From the NCBI GenBank assembly GCA_902777855.1, contig CACYVN010000011.1, forward strand, positions 1 through 35,679: DNA of 35,679 nt, written 5' to 3'. This stretch comes from an uncultured bacterium. Lineage in GTDB: Bacteria; Cyanobacteriota; Vampirovibrionia; Gastranaerophilales; Gastranaerophilaceae. A program made the position numbers and the translations under genes. Under the pieces are notes generated by a model. The model was given only the letters and a program-made list of their open reading frames with translations. It ran no database searches and was not told the origin of the DNA. Shown here piece by piece: positions 7,500 through 15,371 of the stretch. Numbering within the stretch: position 1 is the stretch's first letter; the number at the start of each line of letters is the position of its first letter.

Positions 7500-8897
7500 T
7501 TAACCTTGGAATGCTTTAAATGAACGGTCAATGTTTTTGTTCATTGCATTTTTAACTGATTCATATTCTGTTTGAATAGCATTATGTTCAGAATCAAGCA
7601 AACTAATTTTTCTTTGATATTTTTCATCTTTTGCATTGATTTCAGCTGTTTTTCTTTGATATTCCGCTTCAGCCTGAGCAACTTTCTTATCATTATCGGA
7701 TTCAACAATATCAGAAATTGACGAGTAGATTTTTCCACTCCAGGTAATACCGTACAAATTATATGAGAAAGGATTTTCCTGATCAGCCAGTGTCATCTCA
7801 TCATTGGAAAATGCAGCCTGTTCAATATTTACAAGACCTTTAGACAATGCATTACTAATCCATACACTGCTGTTTAATAAGCTTGTATCATCAGGTAATA
7901 TTTTTTGTCCGTCTTTTGCTTCTCTGATACCATCACTGATATTGAAAGTTGCATAATTTTTAGCTCCTGAATTATCAGTTGAAGGTCCGTTTAATCTGTA
8001 CCAAAGATTTGTATACCACTGAGCTTTTGTAGGGTCATCATACTGATATGCACCTCTTGCAGAAATACCCAGTCTGTCTAATTCATCCTGATATTGAGCA
8101 AGAGCTGATTTATAAGCCTGATAGCCATTGTATAGTTCAACAACACTTTTTGTGCCACCATCTTTATTTACAGTAATAGATGCACCCATTTCACCTTTTT
8201 TTATTGCAGCCAATGCCATGTCAACAATTTTTGATTCTTTAGCTGTTTTATAAGAAACCAATTTGGTAAAATCTTGGAGTTGAGTTTCCATTTTATTTTG
8301 TTTTACGGAAATCTCAAAGTTTGAAACATCCTCGCCATCTTCTTGTAATTTTATGATATTTTTATATTCACCTAAAGCAGTTAAATATTCGGTTTGAGCA
8401 TTTACTTTATCCGCAGCCCATGAACTTTGTGAATATCCGTAATTTTCAACAGCATACTCCCAATCTAAAGCATTTTGAGTTAAATTGGTGTGAACATTAT
8501 TCCAGGCATTTTCTAATGTTACTGTTTTAAATTCCCGTTTTATACCATATTTATCAAGGAAAGATTCCAAATTAGGAGAATTTTCATAATTTTGAATATC
8601 TTTATTGCTTAACAAAACTTTTCCTGCAGAATTTGTTAATATATATTGATTTTTGCCATCAGCATATTCATACATTGTGGAGACGGTAAGAGGATTCCTT
8701 AAGGCTGTACCTGTGGAATCAAAGGAAATATATGAATACTCAGTATCATTTAGGGCTGCAATATATGCCTCACTCGCTTCCTGAGATTGAGTTGCAAGAC
8801 GCATTTTTGCATTAGAAATCTGCTGAGATTCATACTCATTAGAGGTCAGTCTTGCGGTAATTGATAATAATCTTGCCTGTGAAGATGCTAATCCCAT
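7500..8897 (-). CDS. 465-aa coiled-coil protein with MGLASSQARLL start, unknown function
   Basis: The function is unknown. The 465-residue product opens with MGLASSQARLLSITARLTSN, a conserved-looking helical segment that I associate with abundant, poorly described proteins of Melainabacteria and some other gut bacteria (recollection, not a search). There is no Sec signal peptide or membrane helix. The middle is Asn/Ser/Tyr-rich. The last 70 residues form a charged coiled coil (KVAQAEAEYQRKTAEINAKD onward) ending in NIDRSFKAFQG. The lack of a signal peptide with surface-protein-like composition is reminiscent of flagellar or type III export substrates, but this is inference. AAAGGAAT precedes the ATG and a good promoter lies at 8997-9024. 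It appears monocistronic. Confidence 0.85.
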   Translation of the reverse strand: MGLASSQARLLSITARLTSNEYESQQISNAKMRLATQSQEASEAYIAALNDTEYSYISFDSTGTALRNPLTVSTMYEYADGKNQYILTNSAGKVLLSNKDIQNYENSPNLESFLDKYGIKREFKTVTLENAWNNVHTNLTQNALDWEYAVENYGYSQSSWAADKVNAQTEYLTALGEYKNIIKLQEDGEDVSNFEISVKQNKMETQLQDFTKLVSYKTAKESKIVDMALAAIKKGEMGASITVNKDGGTKSVVELYNGYQAYKSALAQYQDELDRLGISARGAYQYDDPTKAQWYTNLWYRLNGPSTDNSGAKNYATFNISDGIREAKDGQKILPDDTSLLNSSVWISNALSKGLVNIEQAAFSNDEMTLADQENPFSYNLYGITWSGKIYSSISDIVESDNDKKVAQAEAEYQRKTAEINAKDEKYQRKISLLDSEHNAIQTEYESVKNAMNKNIDRSFKAFQG

Positions 8898-8996
8898 GAT
8901 AATTTATTCCTTTCAGAGTTACTCTTATTTGTTTCGACGGCATAAAAAGCGGTAATCTTTAACATATTCGAATAATTGTAAAGTTATGTAACAAAA

Positions 8997-9024
8997 AATA
9001 TATAAATTGAATATAAAAAGTCAA
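8997..9024 (-). promoter_or_regulatory. Sigma70-type promoter for the 465-aa protein
   Basis: On the minus strand TTGACT (9019-9024) and TATATT (8997-9002) are separated by 16 nt. The implied leader is about 95 nt. The rest of the 223-bp gap 8898-9120 is AT-rich and must also hold the promoter of the small plus-strand gene at 9121, which I cannot place confidently. Confidence 0.5.
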
Positions 9025-9120
9025 TATTTTTTTAAGTGAAGTTTTTATATATATGTAAGAGATAAATAAAAAAAAGAAAAATCGTTTAATTAAGAGTTTT
9101 AAGAAGAGAGGAACAAAACT

Positions 9121-9297
9121 ATGGCAACTGTGCTGTTATTTTCTGATGCAATTTTAAATACATATAAAGATACGTCTGACAGTCTGAAGGAAATCAAACT
9201 CAATGACAATCGCAAAGTCAGGAAGACTTTAACACAAATGATGAAACAGTCTTTCTTTCAGGGAGCAAACAGGTTTGGGACAAACTTTATAGCATAA
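9121..9297 (+). CDS. 58-aa protein of unknown function
   Basis: This is a short free-standing gene. The 58-residue product begins MATVLLFSDAILNTYKDTSD and ends GANRFGTNFIA. It is slightly basic in the middle (NDNRKVRKTLTQMMKQS) and has no clear membrane segment. Evidence that it is real: AGAGGA eight bases before the ATG, a strong intrinsic terminator at 9384-9410 on the same strand, and its position alone between a divergent gene and a convergent one. The function is not known to me. Confidence 0.7.
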   Translation: MATVLLFSDAILNTYKDTSDSLKEIKLNDNRKVRKTLTQMMKQSFFQGANRFGTNFIA

Positions 9298-9383
9298 GTA
9301 GTTGGACAATCAACAAAAGGAAAACGGAAAGAACATAAAAGGAATAAGGATAAGGATAACAAAGAATTAGGAATATATATTAT

Positions 9384-9410
9384 AAGCCCTCACAAAGAGG
9401 GCTTTTTATT
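9384..9410 (+). terminator. Intrinsic terminator of the 58-aa gene
   Basis: AAGCCCTC (9384-9391), loop ACAAA and GAGGGCTT (9397-9404) form an 8-bp stem followed by TTTTTATTTTAT. It directly abuts the stop of the convergent methyltransferase gene. On the minus strand the U-tract is poor. Confidence 0.88.
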
Positions 9411-10157
9411 TTATACGAAAAGTTTATACATAATAACAGATACACTTGATGCTAAATTAAGAGATTCGACATTATCTTTCATTTCAATTTTGACAGATTC
9501 AGTAGAATAATTAATCAATTCATCAGACAACCCTTCCGCCTCAGAGCCAAACATTAAAAGCAAAGGCATATTCGGTTTAAATGTTTTGAGAAGATTATTA
9601 CTTTTGGGTAAAGTCGCAATTTTTACAAATCCTTTAAATATATTGCTTATACTTCCAACAGATTCAGAATTTACTATTGGTATTTTCCACAAATTCCCAA
9701 CAGATGAACGCACACATTTCGGATTATATAAATCAACACAATCTCCGTATAAAACTATTCCCTCACAACCAAATGCAACAGCACTGCGAATTATAGTGCC
9801 TAAATTGCCAGCATCCTTTATTCCTTCTAACAAGATAACTTTATTAAAAGATTTAAATTGCTGGATATTGTATATTTTTTGTTTCGCAATTGCGACTGCA
9901 GGAGGCGCAGATTCAGTTGAAGATAACTTTTTAAGCACGACAGAATTAGTCAATATAATATTATCTTTCAGAAAAGAATAGTCTTTCATTTGAGAATGTT
10001 CGACAAATACAGTTTCAATCTCCAAGCCGTAATCAAAAGCTTCCTTTATTGCTTTATAACCTTCCAGCAAAAATTTTCCCGATTCAGTTCGGTATTTTTT
10101 TTGTAATAGCTTTGCACTTGTTTTAACCAATTCATTATTAACACTTGTAATTTCCAC
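9411..10157 (-). CDS. TrmH/SpoU-family RNA 2'-O-methyltransferase
   Basis: A 248-residue SPOUT enzyme that most likely methylates a ribose in rRNA (RlmB-like) or tRNA. An N-terminal substrate-binding domain (residues 1-95: KFLLEGYKAIKEA) precedes the knotted SpoU domain. The three family motifs are visible: KDAGNLGTIIRSA, LMFGSEAEGLS and VESLNLASSVSVIMY. The start is a GTG that overlaps the stop of the upstream aminopeptidase gene by one base (TAGTG), so translation is probably coupled. The target nucleotide cannot be told from the sequence. Confidence 0.92.
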   Translation of the reverse strand: MEITSVNNELVKTSAKLLQKKYRTESGKFLLEGYKAIKEAFDYGLEIETVFVEHSQMKDYSFLKDNIILTNSVVLKKLSSTESAPPAVAIAKQKIYNIQQFKSFNKVILLEGIKDAGNLGTIIRSAVAFGCEGIVLYGDCVDLYNPKCVRSSVGNLWKIPIVNSESVGSISNIFKGFVKIATLPKSNNLLKTFKPNMPLLLMFGSEAEGLSDELINYSTESVKIEMKDNVESLNLASSVSVIMYKLFV

Positions 10158-11719
10158 TATAGAACCTCAAATTCTTCAAGCCATAATTTTTCTTCATCCG
10201 TAAGCATATCATAATCGATGAGTTTTTTCTCGTAATTCATTTTTACAAAAGAATGAATATCACGGTCTTTATAATAGCAGGAATTTTCAAGCCTTACGCC
10301 AAAATTTCCCTGCTTATACAACCCGGGTTCAATAGAAAAACACTCCCCGTCTAATAAAGGAATTTTTGCAATTTCTCTTTCACTCAGGTTGGGCGGATAT
10401 TCATGAACATTTACTCCGATACCATGTCCTAACCCGTGATTAAACACAAATCCGTTTAAATCTTTAGAATTAAAAAAGTCTTTTACGAAATTGTGAATTT
10501 CTATACAATAAACAGGCGATTGTGAGGAAATTTTACAATAATTATAAGCATTTAAAAAGGCTTTTAATACGGTTGTATAGATAATTTTGTGCTCGGGCTT
10601 TGGTTCACCTTTCACAAAAACTCTTGTTATATCTGTTGCAAGTCCGCCCTCAAAATAGCCACCACAATCAATCAATATAAGACTTCCATCCTGCAGGATT
10701 TCATCTTTTGAACATTTGGAATAATGTGCAAGCGCACTATTTTGGTCTTTTGCAATAATAGGAGCGAAACTTAAACCCAATGCCCCTTGTTTTTTAAATT
10801 CTTTAGCAAGCTGAACAGCAATATCAAACTCAGATAAATTATCATTATTATATATATATTCTCTTATAGCCTTAACAGCATTATCGGTACGGGCAAATGC
10901 ATCTTTTAAATGTTCAATTTCAAATTTATTCTTTTGGGCTTTCATTAGCTTTACAGGATTAATTTTCATTTCAAAAGCTCTGTCTCCGAGCAAAGCGTAA
11001 TCATATGAGTTGATATTATTCTTATCTACAAAAACGTCATGCTTTACATTTTTCAAGAAATCATCAAGGGTATTGAGCTTTTCCCCTGAAAATAAAATTG
11101 CATTATCTTTCATAATCACAGCTTTGGCTTGAATTTTGGCACTATATGGCTGTCTTGTAAAATTTCTCATATTGAAAAGATAAGATACTTCATCTGAATC
11201 GGTAATATACAAGGCTTCATCAGAACTGAGATTAGCCGATATTTTTGCAATTTTATCCTCAGACATCATACCTGTATACTTAGCATCTACTAAAGTATCT
11301 CCGGCATTATTGTAGGATATATCATTATCAAAAGGGTCTGAGCTTAAAAATTTGAGAGGTCTTTTTACTTCTAAGTATTCTGCACTCTTTTGGGAAAGTT
11401 TTTTAGCAAAAATACCCAAAGTTTCATTTTCAGGAATTTTAGAAATTATTTCGTCATAAAGTCCTTCTAACGAGTTAAGTTTTACAACCGTTACAATATT
11501 ATGGTCAACTTCCATGTCTGCCTGTATATGGTACCTCCCGTCGACAAACAAATATATTGTTTCCGGAGTAACAAGAGCATCCCCGGTGGAACCGCTGAAT
11601 CCTGTCAATTTGTAACGTGAATTCTGAGCCAAAGTATTATACTCGACCAAAAATTCATTAGTCGAATTGACAAGCAGATAACGTAAACCGTTAGCCTGCA
11701 TAAAATCTCTTATATTCAT
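10157..11719 (-). CDS. Xaa-Pro aminopeptidase (M24B)
   Basis: A 520-residue cytoplasmic metallopeptidase that removes an N-terminal residue preceding proline. It has a creatinase-type N-terminal domain (FSGSTGDALVTP, VDGRYHIQA), a second similar domain, then the pita-bread catalytic domain. The metal ligands are recognisable: D in LIDCGG, D in ATDITR, H in HGLGHGIG, E in SIEPG and E in VRLEN. The length is a little short of the three-domain APP1-like type. GAAGGGG precedes the ATG. The 3' end overlaps the methyltransferase gene. Confidence 0.92.
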   Translation of the reverse strand: MNIRDFMQANGLRYLLVNSTNEFLVEYNTLAQNSRYKLTGFSGSTGDALVTPETIYLFVDGRYHIQADMEVDHNIVTVVKLNSLEGLYDEIISKIPENETLGIFAKKLSQKSAEYLEVKRPLKFLSSDPFDNDISYNNAGDTLVDAKYTGMMSEDKIAKISANLSSDEALYITDSDEVSYLFNMRNFTRQPYSAKIQAKAVIMKDNAILFSGEKLNTLDDFLKNVKHDVFVDKNNINSYDYALLGDRAFEMKINPVKLMKAQKNKFEIEHLKDAFARTDNAVKAIREYIYNNDNLSEFDIAVQLAKEFKKQGALGLSFAPIIAKDQNSALAHYSKCSKDEILQDGSLILIDCGGYFEGGLATDITRVFVKGEPKPEHKIIYTTVLKAFLNAYNYCKISSQSPVYCIEIHNFVKDFFNSKDLNGFVFNHGLGHGIGVNVHEYPPNLSEREIAKIPLLDGECFSIEPGLYKQGNFGVRLENSCYYKDRDIHSFVKMNYEKKLIDYDMLTDEEKLWLEEFEVL

Positions 11720-11746
11720 ATATCCCCTTCGCTATTGCAGAATATG

Positions 11747-12031
11747 TTAATCTTCTTTATCGGTAAGTTGAATAAGGTGCCAGCCGAACTGAGTTTCAAC
11801 AGGCTTAGAAACATCCCCTACCTCCATTGAAAAACAAGCATCTTCAAACGGTTTAACCATCATACCTTTTCCAAAATAACCCAAATCCCCGCCTGCTCTT
11901 CCGGACGGGCAAAGAGATTTTTCCATTGCAGCATCAGCAAAATCTATTTTCCCTGATACAATTTCTTCGTACAAATCTTTTGCTTCCTGCTCTGTCTTAA
12001 CAAGAATATGGCTTGCTCTAACTTCTTTCAT
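11747..12031 (-). CDS. Parvulin-type peptidyl-prolyl isomerase
   Basis: A 94-residue single-domain parvulin, the size of E. coli PpiC. Typical elements are RASHILVKTEQEA, GGDLGYFGKGMMVKPFEDA and TQFGWHLIQL. There is no signal peptide, so it acts in the cytoplasm. AAGGAG lies six bases before the ATG. It is 27 bases upstream of the aminopeptidase gene on the same strand, making a likely three-gene operon with the methyltransferase. Confidence 0.93.
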   Translation of the reverse strand: MKEVRASHILVKTEQEAKDLYEEIVSGKIDFADAAMEKSLCPSGRAGGDLGYFGKGMMVKPFEDACFSMEVGDVSKPVETQFGWHLIQLTDKED

Positions 12032-12092
12032 TTTCTACTCCTTTATTACTTAATACCACATATTAAAACGACTTATATAAAACTTATTCTAC

Positions 12093-12352
12093 AATAAAAA
12101 GACTTGCCTTGCAAGAAAACAAAACAAGCCGGAAGTTATAAAACATGAAAAATTGTTTTTAAAGTGTAAGTCCAAAACATTTTAGACCAAACCGGAAAAG
12201 AAACAAATCTTATCGCAACCCCGAAAAAGTGCCTGGATGCATTGAACTTACATTTATATAATAAACCTTCATGGCATGCTCGTGCACCATCCTTTGGGAT
12301 AAATTTTACCTACTCGCAGGGAGTATTTTAATATAATTCCAAAGTATTATAT
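12093..12352 (-). ncRNA. Candidate minus-strand RNA in a gene-free stretch
   Basis: The 399 bases between ppi (12031) and the anti-sigma gene (12431) hold no acceptable gene. On the minus strand a TATAAT (12347-12352) lies upstream. A short stem CTTGC/GCAAG (12103-12115) followed by TCTTTTTATT (12093-12102) resembles a weak terminator. Between them AAATGTAAGT and ACTTACACTTT (around 12245-12255 and 12162-12172) could close a 95-nt domain by a 10-bp stem with one G-T pair. It does not match any riboswitch, 6S, SRP or RNase P consensus I know. It could equally be a long leader of ppi or a decayed repeat. Confidence 0.3.
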
Positions 12353-12382
12353 GTATATATAAGTAAACATTTAAGCAAAAAA

Positions 12383-12412
12383 TGAACTTTTTTTTTTGCA
12401 AATCGTTATAAT
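12383..12412 (+). promoter_or_regulatory. Possible ECF-type (autoregulated) promoter
   Basis: TGAAC (12383-12387), 16 nt and CGTT (12404-12407) resemble the GAAC/CGT pattern of many ECF promoters. A TATAAT at 12407-12412 overlaps it, so basal sigma70 use is also possible. The start codon of the anti-sigma gene is at 12431. Confidence 0.4.
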
Positions 12413-12430
12413 AGTGTAAAGGATAAAATT

Positions 12431-12775
12431 ATGACAGAAAAATGTACAAAATACGAAGCACTTTTTACTTTTGCAAGTGAAGAAGATTTTAAAAAACATC
12501 TTGACCAATGTGAAGATTGCAGAAAAGAACATGAAAAAATGCAAAAAATTTCTTCATTAATACAGGAAGTAAAACCTCATTACAGAAAAAAAAGAACACA
12601 AGGCAGGATGCTAAAAATAGCTTGTTCTATGCTTTTGTTTGTTTTTCTTGGAACTGGTATATCTTTAATGAACTTTAATACTGACATCTCAGATACACTC
12701 AGATACGGAACAACATTAAGTGCTGAAGATTTGGGACTGCCGGTTGATTCATACGGTTTAATAATGGTAGAGTAG
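12431..12775 (+). CDS. Zinc-finger anti-sigma factor, membrane anchored
   Basis: A 114-residue protein with the ZAS motif H23-X3-C27-X2-C30 in KKHLDQCEDCRKEH, followed by a basic linker and one membrane helix at about residues 60-80 (MLKIACSMLLFVFLGTGISLM). A short extracytoplasmic tail of about 34 residues remains. It should bind and hold inactive the sigma factor encoded immediately downstream. AAAGGA lies before the ATG. The stop TAG is directly followed by the ATG of the sigma gene with no gap, which suggests coupled, balanced production. The placement before the sigma gene is less common than after it. Confidence 0.85.
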   Translation: MTEKCTKYEALFTFASEEDFKKHLDQCEDCRKEHEKMQKISSLIQEVKPHYRKKRTQGRMLKIACSMLLFVFLGTGISLMNFNTDISDTLRYGTTLSAEDLGLPVDSYGLIMVE

Positions 12776-13273
12776 ATGGATTTCAATAAAATTATAGAAA
12801 ATAATAAACAAAACATAAAAAACATTATCCGTCTGATTACCAAAGAGGATAATGAAGATATTGAACAAGAAGTATATCTCAAAATCTGGAAGCATTCGGA
12901 TAAATACAATGAAAAAGGTTCATCAAAAAGCTGGGTTTCAATGATAACCAAAAATACATCACTGGATTACCTGAAATCAGCCTATACAAGAATGTTTAAA
13001 AATTCTGATGGCGAGGATTATACCCTCGATAGTATCAAAGACAATAAGATATCTCCGGAAGATAAAATTATAAGTATAGAAAGACAAAAACAAATAATTA
13101 AAGCAATAGATTCCCTGAAACCAAAATTCAGAGAAGTAATAATAATGACAGAGATTGACGGATATTCATACGAAGAATGCGCGCAAAAGTTGAAATGTCC
13201 GTTAGGAACAATAAAATCACGTATATTTAATGCAAAAAAGGAATTAAGTATTCAATTACAAGACTTATTATAA
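12776..13273 (+). CDS. ECF RNA polymerase sigma factor
   Basis: A 165-residue sigma-70 family protein of the extracytoplasmic-function class: region 2 at about residues 10-70 (DNEDIEQEVYLKIWKH, KSWVSMITKNTSLDYL) and region 4 at about 105-160 (LKPKFREVIIMTEIDGYSYE, LGTIKSRIFNAKKEL), with no region 1.1 or 3. It should direct transcription of its own operon and other targets when released from the anti-sigma factor. It starts directly after the anti-sigma stop codon and ends 10 bases before the next gene. Confidence 0.93.
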   Translation: MDFNKIIENNKQNIKNIIRLITKEDNEDIEQEVYLKIWKHSDKYNEKGSSKSWVSMITKNTSLDYLKSAYTRMFKNSDGEDYTLDSIKDNKISPEDKIISIERQKQIIKAIDSLKPKFREVIIMTEIDGYSYEECAQKLKCPLGTIKSRIFNAKKELSIQLQDLL

Positions 13274-13283
13274 GGAGAACACC

Positions 13284-13841
13284 ATGAAAAAATTACTACC
13301 TGTACTTTTATTATCGGCAGTTTTAACAATCGGTTCAGCGCAGGCTTTTGCAAATGAATCAGCCGATACTATTCCTCAAAAACCTTCAAAAGAGCAGCAA
13401 ATGAAAGTCAGACAATCTTTTGAAAAGCGTTTGAATTTAACAGAAGAACAAAAGACAAAGGCTAAAAAAATCCACCAAAAAGGTGCAAAACAAATGAAAT
13501 CTTTGATGGATAAAAAGATTGAACTAAAAAAAGAAATAGGTACAATTAAAAAATCTGATTTAGATGAAACAAAAAAACATGAACAAATATCTAAAAAGTT
13601 CAAAGAAATGAGAAAACTTGATAAAAAAGCACACGAAATAAGGAAATCAAACAGTAAGGAATTTGAAAAAATCTTAACTGCTGAGCAAAAAAATGAACTT
13701 GCTAAGATGAAGGCTGAAGGCAGAAGAAGATTTGAAAAACATCATCCGCCAAGAGCGCCATTCAACATGTTTCCACCTGAACACAAAGGAGGAGAAAAAG
13801 GAATTTTCCCACCTCCACCGCCTCCAAGATTTGAAAAATAA
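13284..13841 (+). CDS. Periplasmic CpxP/Spy-like LTXXQ protein
   Basis: A 185-residue exported protein. A signal peptide is clear (MKKLLPVLLLSAVLTIGSAQAFA). The body is helical and very Lys/Glu-rich with two LTXXQ motifs, LNLTEEQ and LTAEQKNEL, as in Spy/CpxP chaperones and CnrX-type metal sensors. The C-terminus is rich in proline, histidine and glycine (KHHPPRAP, FPPPPPPRFEK), which could bind metal. It is encoded ten bases after the ECF sigma gene, with AAGGAG before the ATG. The context suggests a sensor or effector for the sigma/anti-sigma pair, by analogy with the cnrYXH and cpxP systems; the signal is unknown. Confidence 0.85.
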   Translation: MKKLLPVLLLSAVLTIGSAQAFANESADTIPQKPSKEQQMKVRQSFEKRLNLTEEQKTKAKKIHQKGAKQMKSLMDKKIELKKEIGTIKKSDLDETKKHEQISKKFKEMRKLDKKAHEIRKSNSKEFEKILTAEQKNELAKMKAEGRRRFEKHHPPRAPFNMFPPEHKGGEKGIFPPPPPPRFEK

Positions 13842-13852
13842 ATACAGTAAAA

Positions 13853-13884
13853 AAAGGTTCTGAAAAATCAGAACCTTTCTTTTT
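13853..13884. terminator. Bidirectional intrinsic terminator
   Basis: AAAGGTTCTGA (13853-13863), loop AAAA and TCAGAACCTTT (13868-13878) form an 11-bp stem, with TTTCTTTTT after it and a run of A before it. It therefore ends both the sigma operon (plus) and the convergent SLH gene (minus). Confidence 0.9.
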
Positions 13885-13902
13885 AATAATTATACGCAAT
13901 AA

Positions 13903-15180
13903 TTATTTGTTGCACTGTGGAACACTTGTGTCATCAAGTAAGATAACCTGAATTTCTTCTCCTTCGTGAGCAACATAGTTCAAGCCCGGAGTTACCAAAC
14001 CTGTGATTAAACCAACACCTGCACCAACAGGAGTACCAATAGCAACACCGGTACCTACTTTATCAGGGTTAGGAATGAATGAGAAACCAACACCTGCACC
14101 GGTACCAACTGCAGTACCACCAACAGTGTATAATGCAACTTTACCTGCTGTCATCCAAGGACCTTCTTTTAATGCATAGTCTTTGTAGAATGGTTTTGCA
14201 TTCATATCAACTGTTTTTCCGCAAGGAAGCTCAACTTTAGTAATTTGAGTATAAACTCTTGCGTTTTTGTTGAACCATTGCGGATCCTGAATATTTAATA
14301 CCGTACCGTAGAATTTAGAACCTGCAGGGAATACTGTAGTTCCTTCTTCAGTTACAATATCTTCAGGGTTCGTAAATACAATAGTGTCACCTGCAGAAGC
14401 TAATTTAGATTTGAATTTTTCAGTAAATTCAATTTCCAAAACGTTACCTTCTTTTACGATTTTTCTCAAGTTAGTAATTGTAACTTCGTTGTTAGGAGCT
14501 TTTTTGGAAACATTCAAGTGTTCAGTTCCTAATACAGTTTCAGATTTATATTGAGATTTAACTAAATCTAATTTTTTGCTTAATCTGTATAATAATACAG
14601 CAGCTTCAGCTCTTGTTAAATCTTCAGTTGGTCTCAATTCATTTTCATTCGGATGATTTACATAAATTCCGTAAGACAATGTTTTAGCATAAACATTTTT
14701 TGCCCAGTTAGGAACTTTGTTTGAATCTGAGAATTTTGAAACAATTGAATTGTCAACTGTACCATCAATAGTGATGTGAGAAATAACAGATTGAGCTTCA
14801 TCTCTCAAAATAGAACCGTTTGGTCTGAATGTTCCGTCAGGATAACCATAAACCAATCCAATTTGCTGAGATCTTGCAATTGAATCGTGGTCTGCACCTG
14901 ATTTAGCTACGTCAGTGTAAGGAACATCTGTAACGATAGCTGCATTGCTCTGACCTAAAACTTTTAATAATGCGGTAACAAAATCAACTCTTGAAATTCT
15001 TGCTTCTGGGTTAAATTTACCGTTTGATAAAAACATAACAGAATCTTCTACAACTTCAGCGATTTCTGTTTGAGCCCAGTAGTTTGCATCAACGTCTTTT
15101 ATCTTTGCAGCTGCAAAGACAGGAGCCGTAGTGATTGAAAGCATACCTGCTACTAATAAGCCTGCTAATAATTTTTTCAT
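13903..15180 (-). CDS. SLH-domain envelope protein
   Basis: A 425-residue exported protein. Signal peptide at residues 1-23 (MKKLLAGLLVAGMLSITTAPVFA). Three SLH domains follow at about 27-75, 88-140 and 148-200 (NGKFNPEARISRVDFV, YPDGTFRPNGSILRDEA, ENELRPTEDLTRAEAA), which usually bind peptidoglycan-linked polymers. The rest has a beta-rich stretch and a Gly-rich hydrophobic segment near 345-400 (VGGTAVGTGAGVGF, GTPVGAGVGLITGL) that could sit in a membrane. AGAGGAAG precedes the ATG and a near-consensus promoter lies upstream, so it is probably highly expressed. It is not a classical cyanobacterial SLH-OprB porin. Confidence 0.88.
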   Translation of the reverse strand: MKKLLAGLLVAGMLSITTAPVFAAAKIKDVDANYWAQTEIAEVVEDSVMFLSNGKFNPEARISRVDFVTALLKVLGQSNAAIVTDVPYTDVAKSGADHDSIARSQQIGLVYGYPDGTFRPNGSILRDEAQSVISHITIDGTVDNSIVSKFSDSNKVPNWAKNVYAKTLSYGIYVNHPNENELRPTEDLTRAEAAVLLYRLSKKLDLVKSQYKSETVLGTEHLNVSKKAPNNEVTITNLRKIVKEGNVLEIEFTEKFKSKLASAGDTIVFTNPEDIVTEEGTTVFPAGSKFYGTVLNIQDPQWFNKNARVYTQITKVELPCGKTVDMNAKPFYKDYALKEGPWMTAGKVALYTVGGTAVGTGAGVGFSFIPNPDKVGTGVAIGTPVGAGVGLITGLVTPGLNYVAHEGEEIQVILLDDTSVPQCNK

Positions 15181-15232
15181 TTTGTACTTCCTCTTTCTTT
15201 TCTACTACTATTAGTAAACCAACAACGTGATT

Positions 15233-15261
15233 ATTATAGTACAATTATTTCTAATTGTAAA
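15233..15261 (-). promoter_or_regulatory. Strong sigma70-type promoter of the SLH gene
   Basis: On the minus strand TTTACA (15256-15261) and TATAAT (15233-15238) are 17 nt apart. The leader is about 45 nt. Confidence 0.65.
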
Positions 15262-15342
15262 GTATGTAACTTAATTTAACCAACTACTTTATTAATATTT
15301 TTTGTCAGAATTTTCTTAGGCATATTTGTGTTAATATCTATA

Positions 15343-15348
15343 TATAAT
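15343..15348 (+). promoter_or_regulatory. Possible -10 box of metG
   Basis: TATAAT lies 24 nt before the ATG with AAGGGA between them. No clear -35 is seen. Confidence 0.35.
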
Positions 15349-15371
15349 ATTTTTTGAAAGGGAATTAGAAT

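Noticed and set aside
12215-12295. 26-codon minus-strand frame in the gene-free stretch
   Set aside because: AAAGG is too close to the ATG and the frame is very short; kept only as a note within the RNA candidate.
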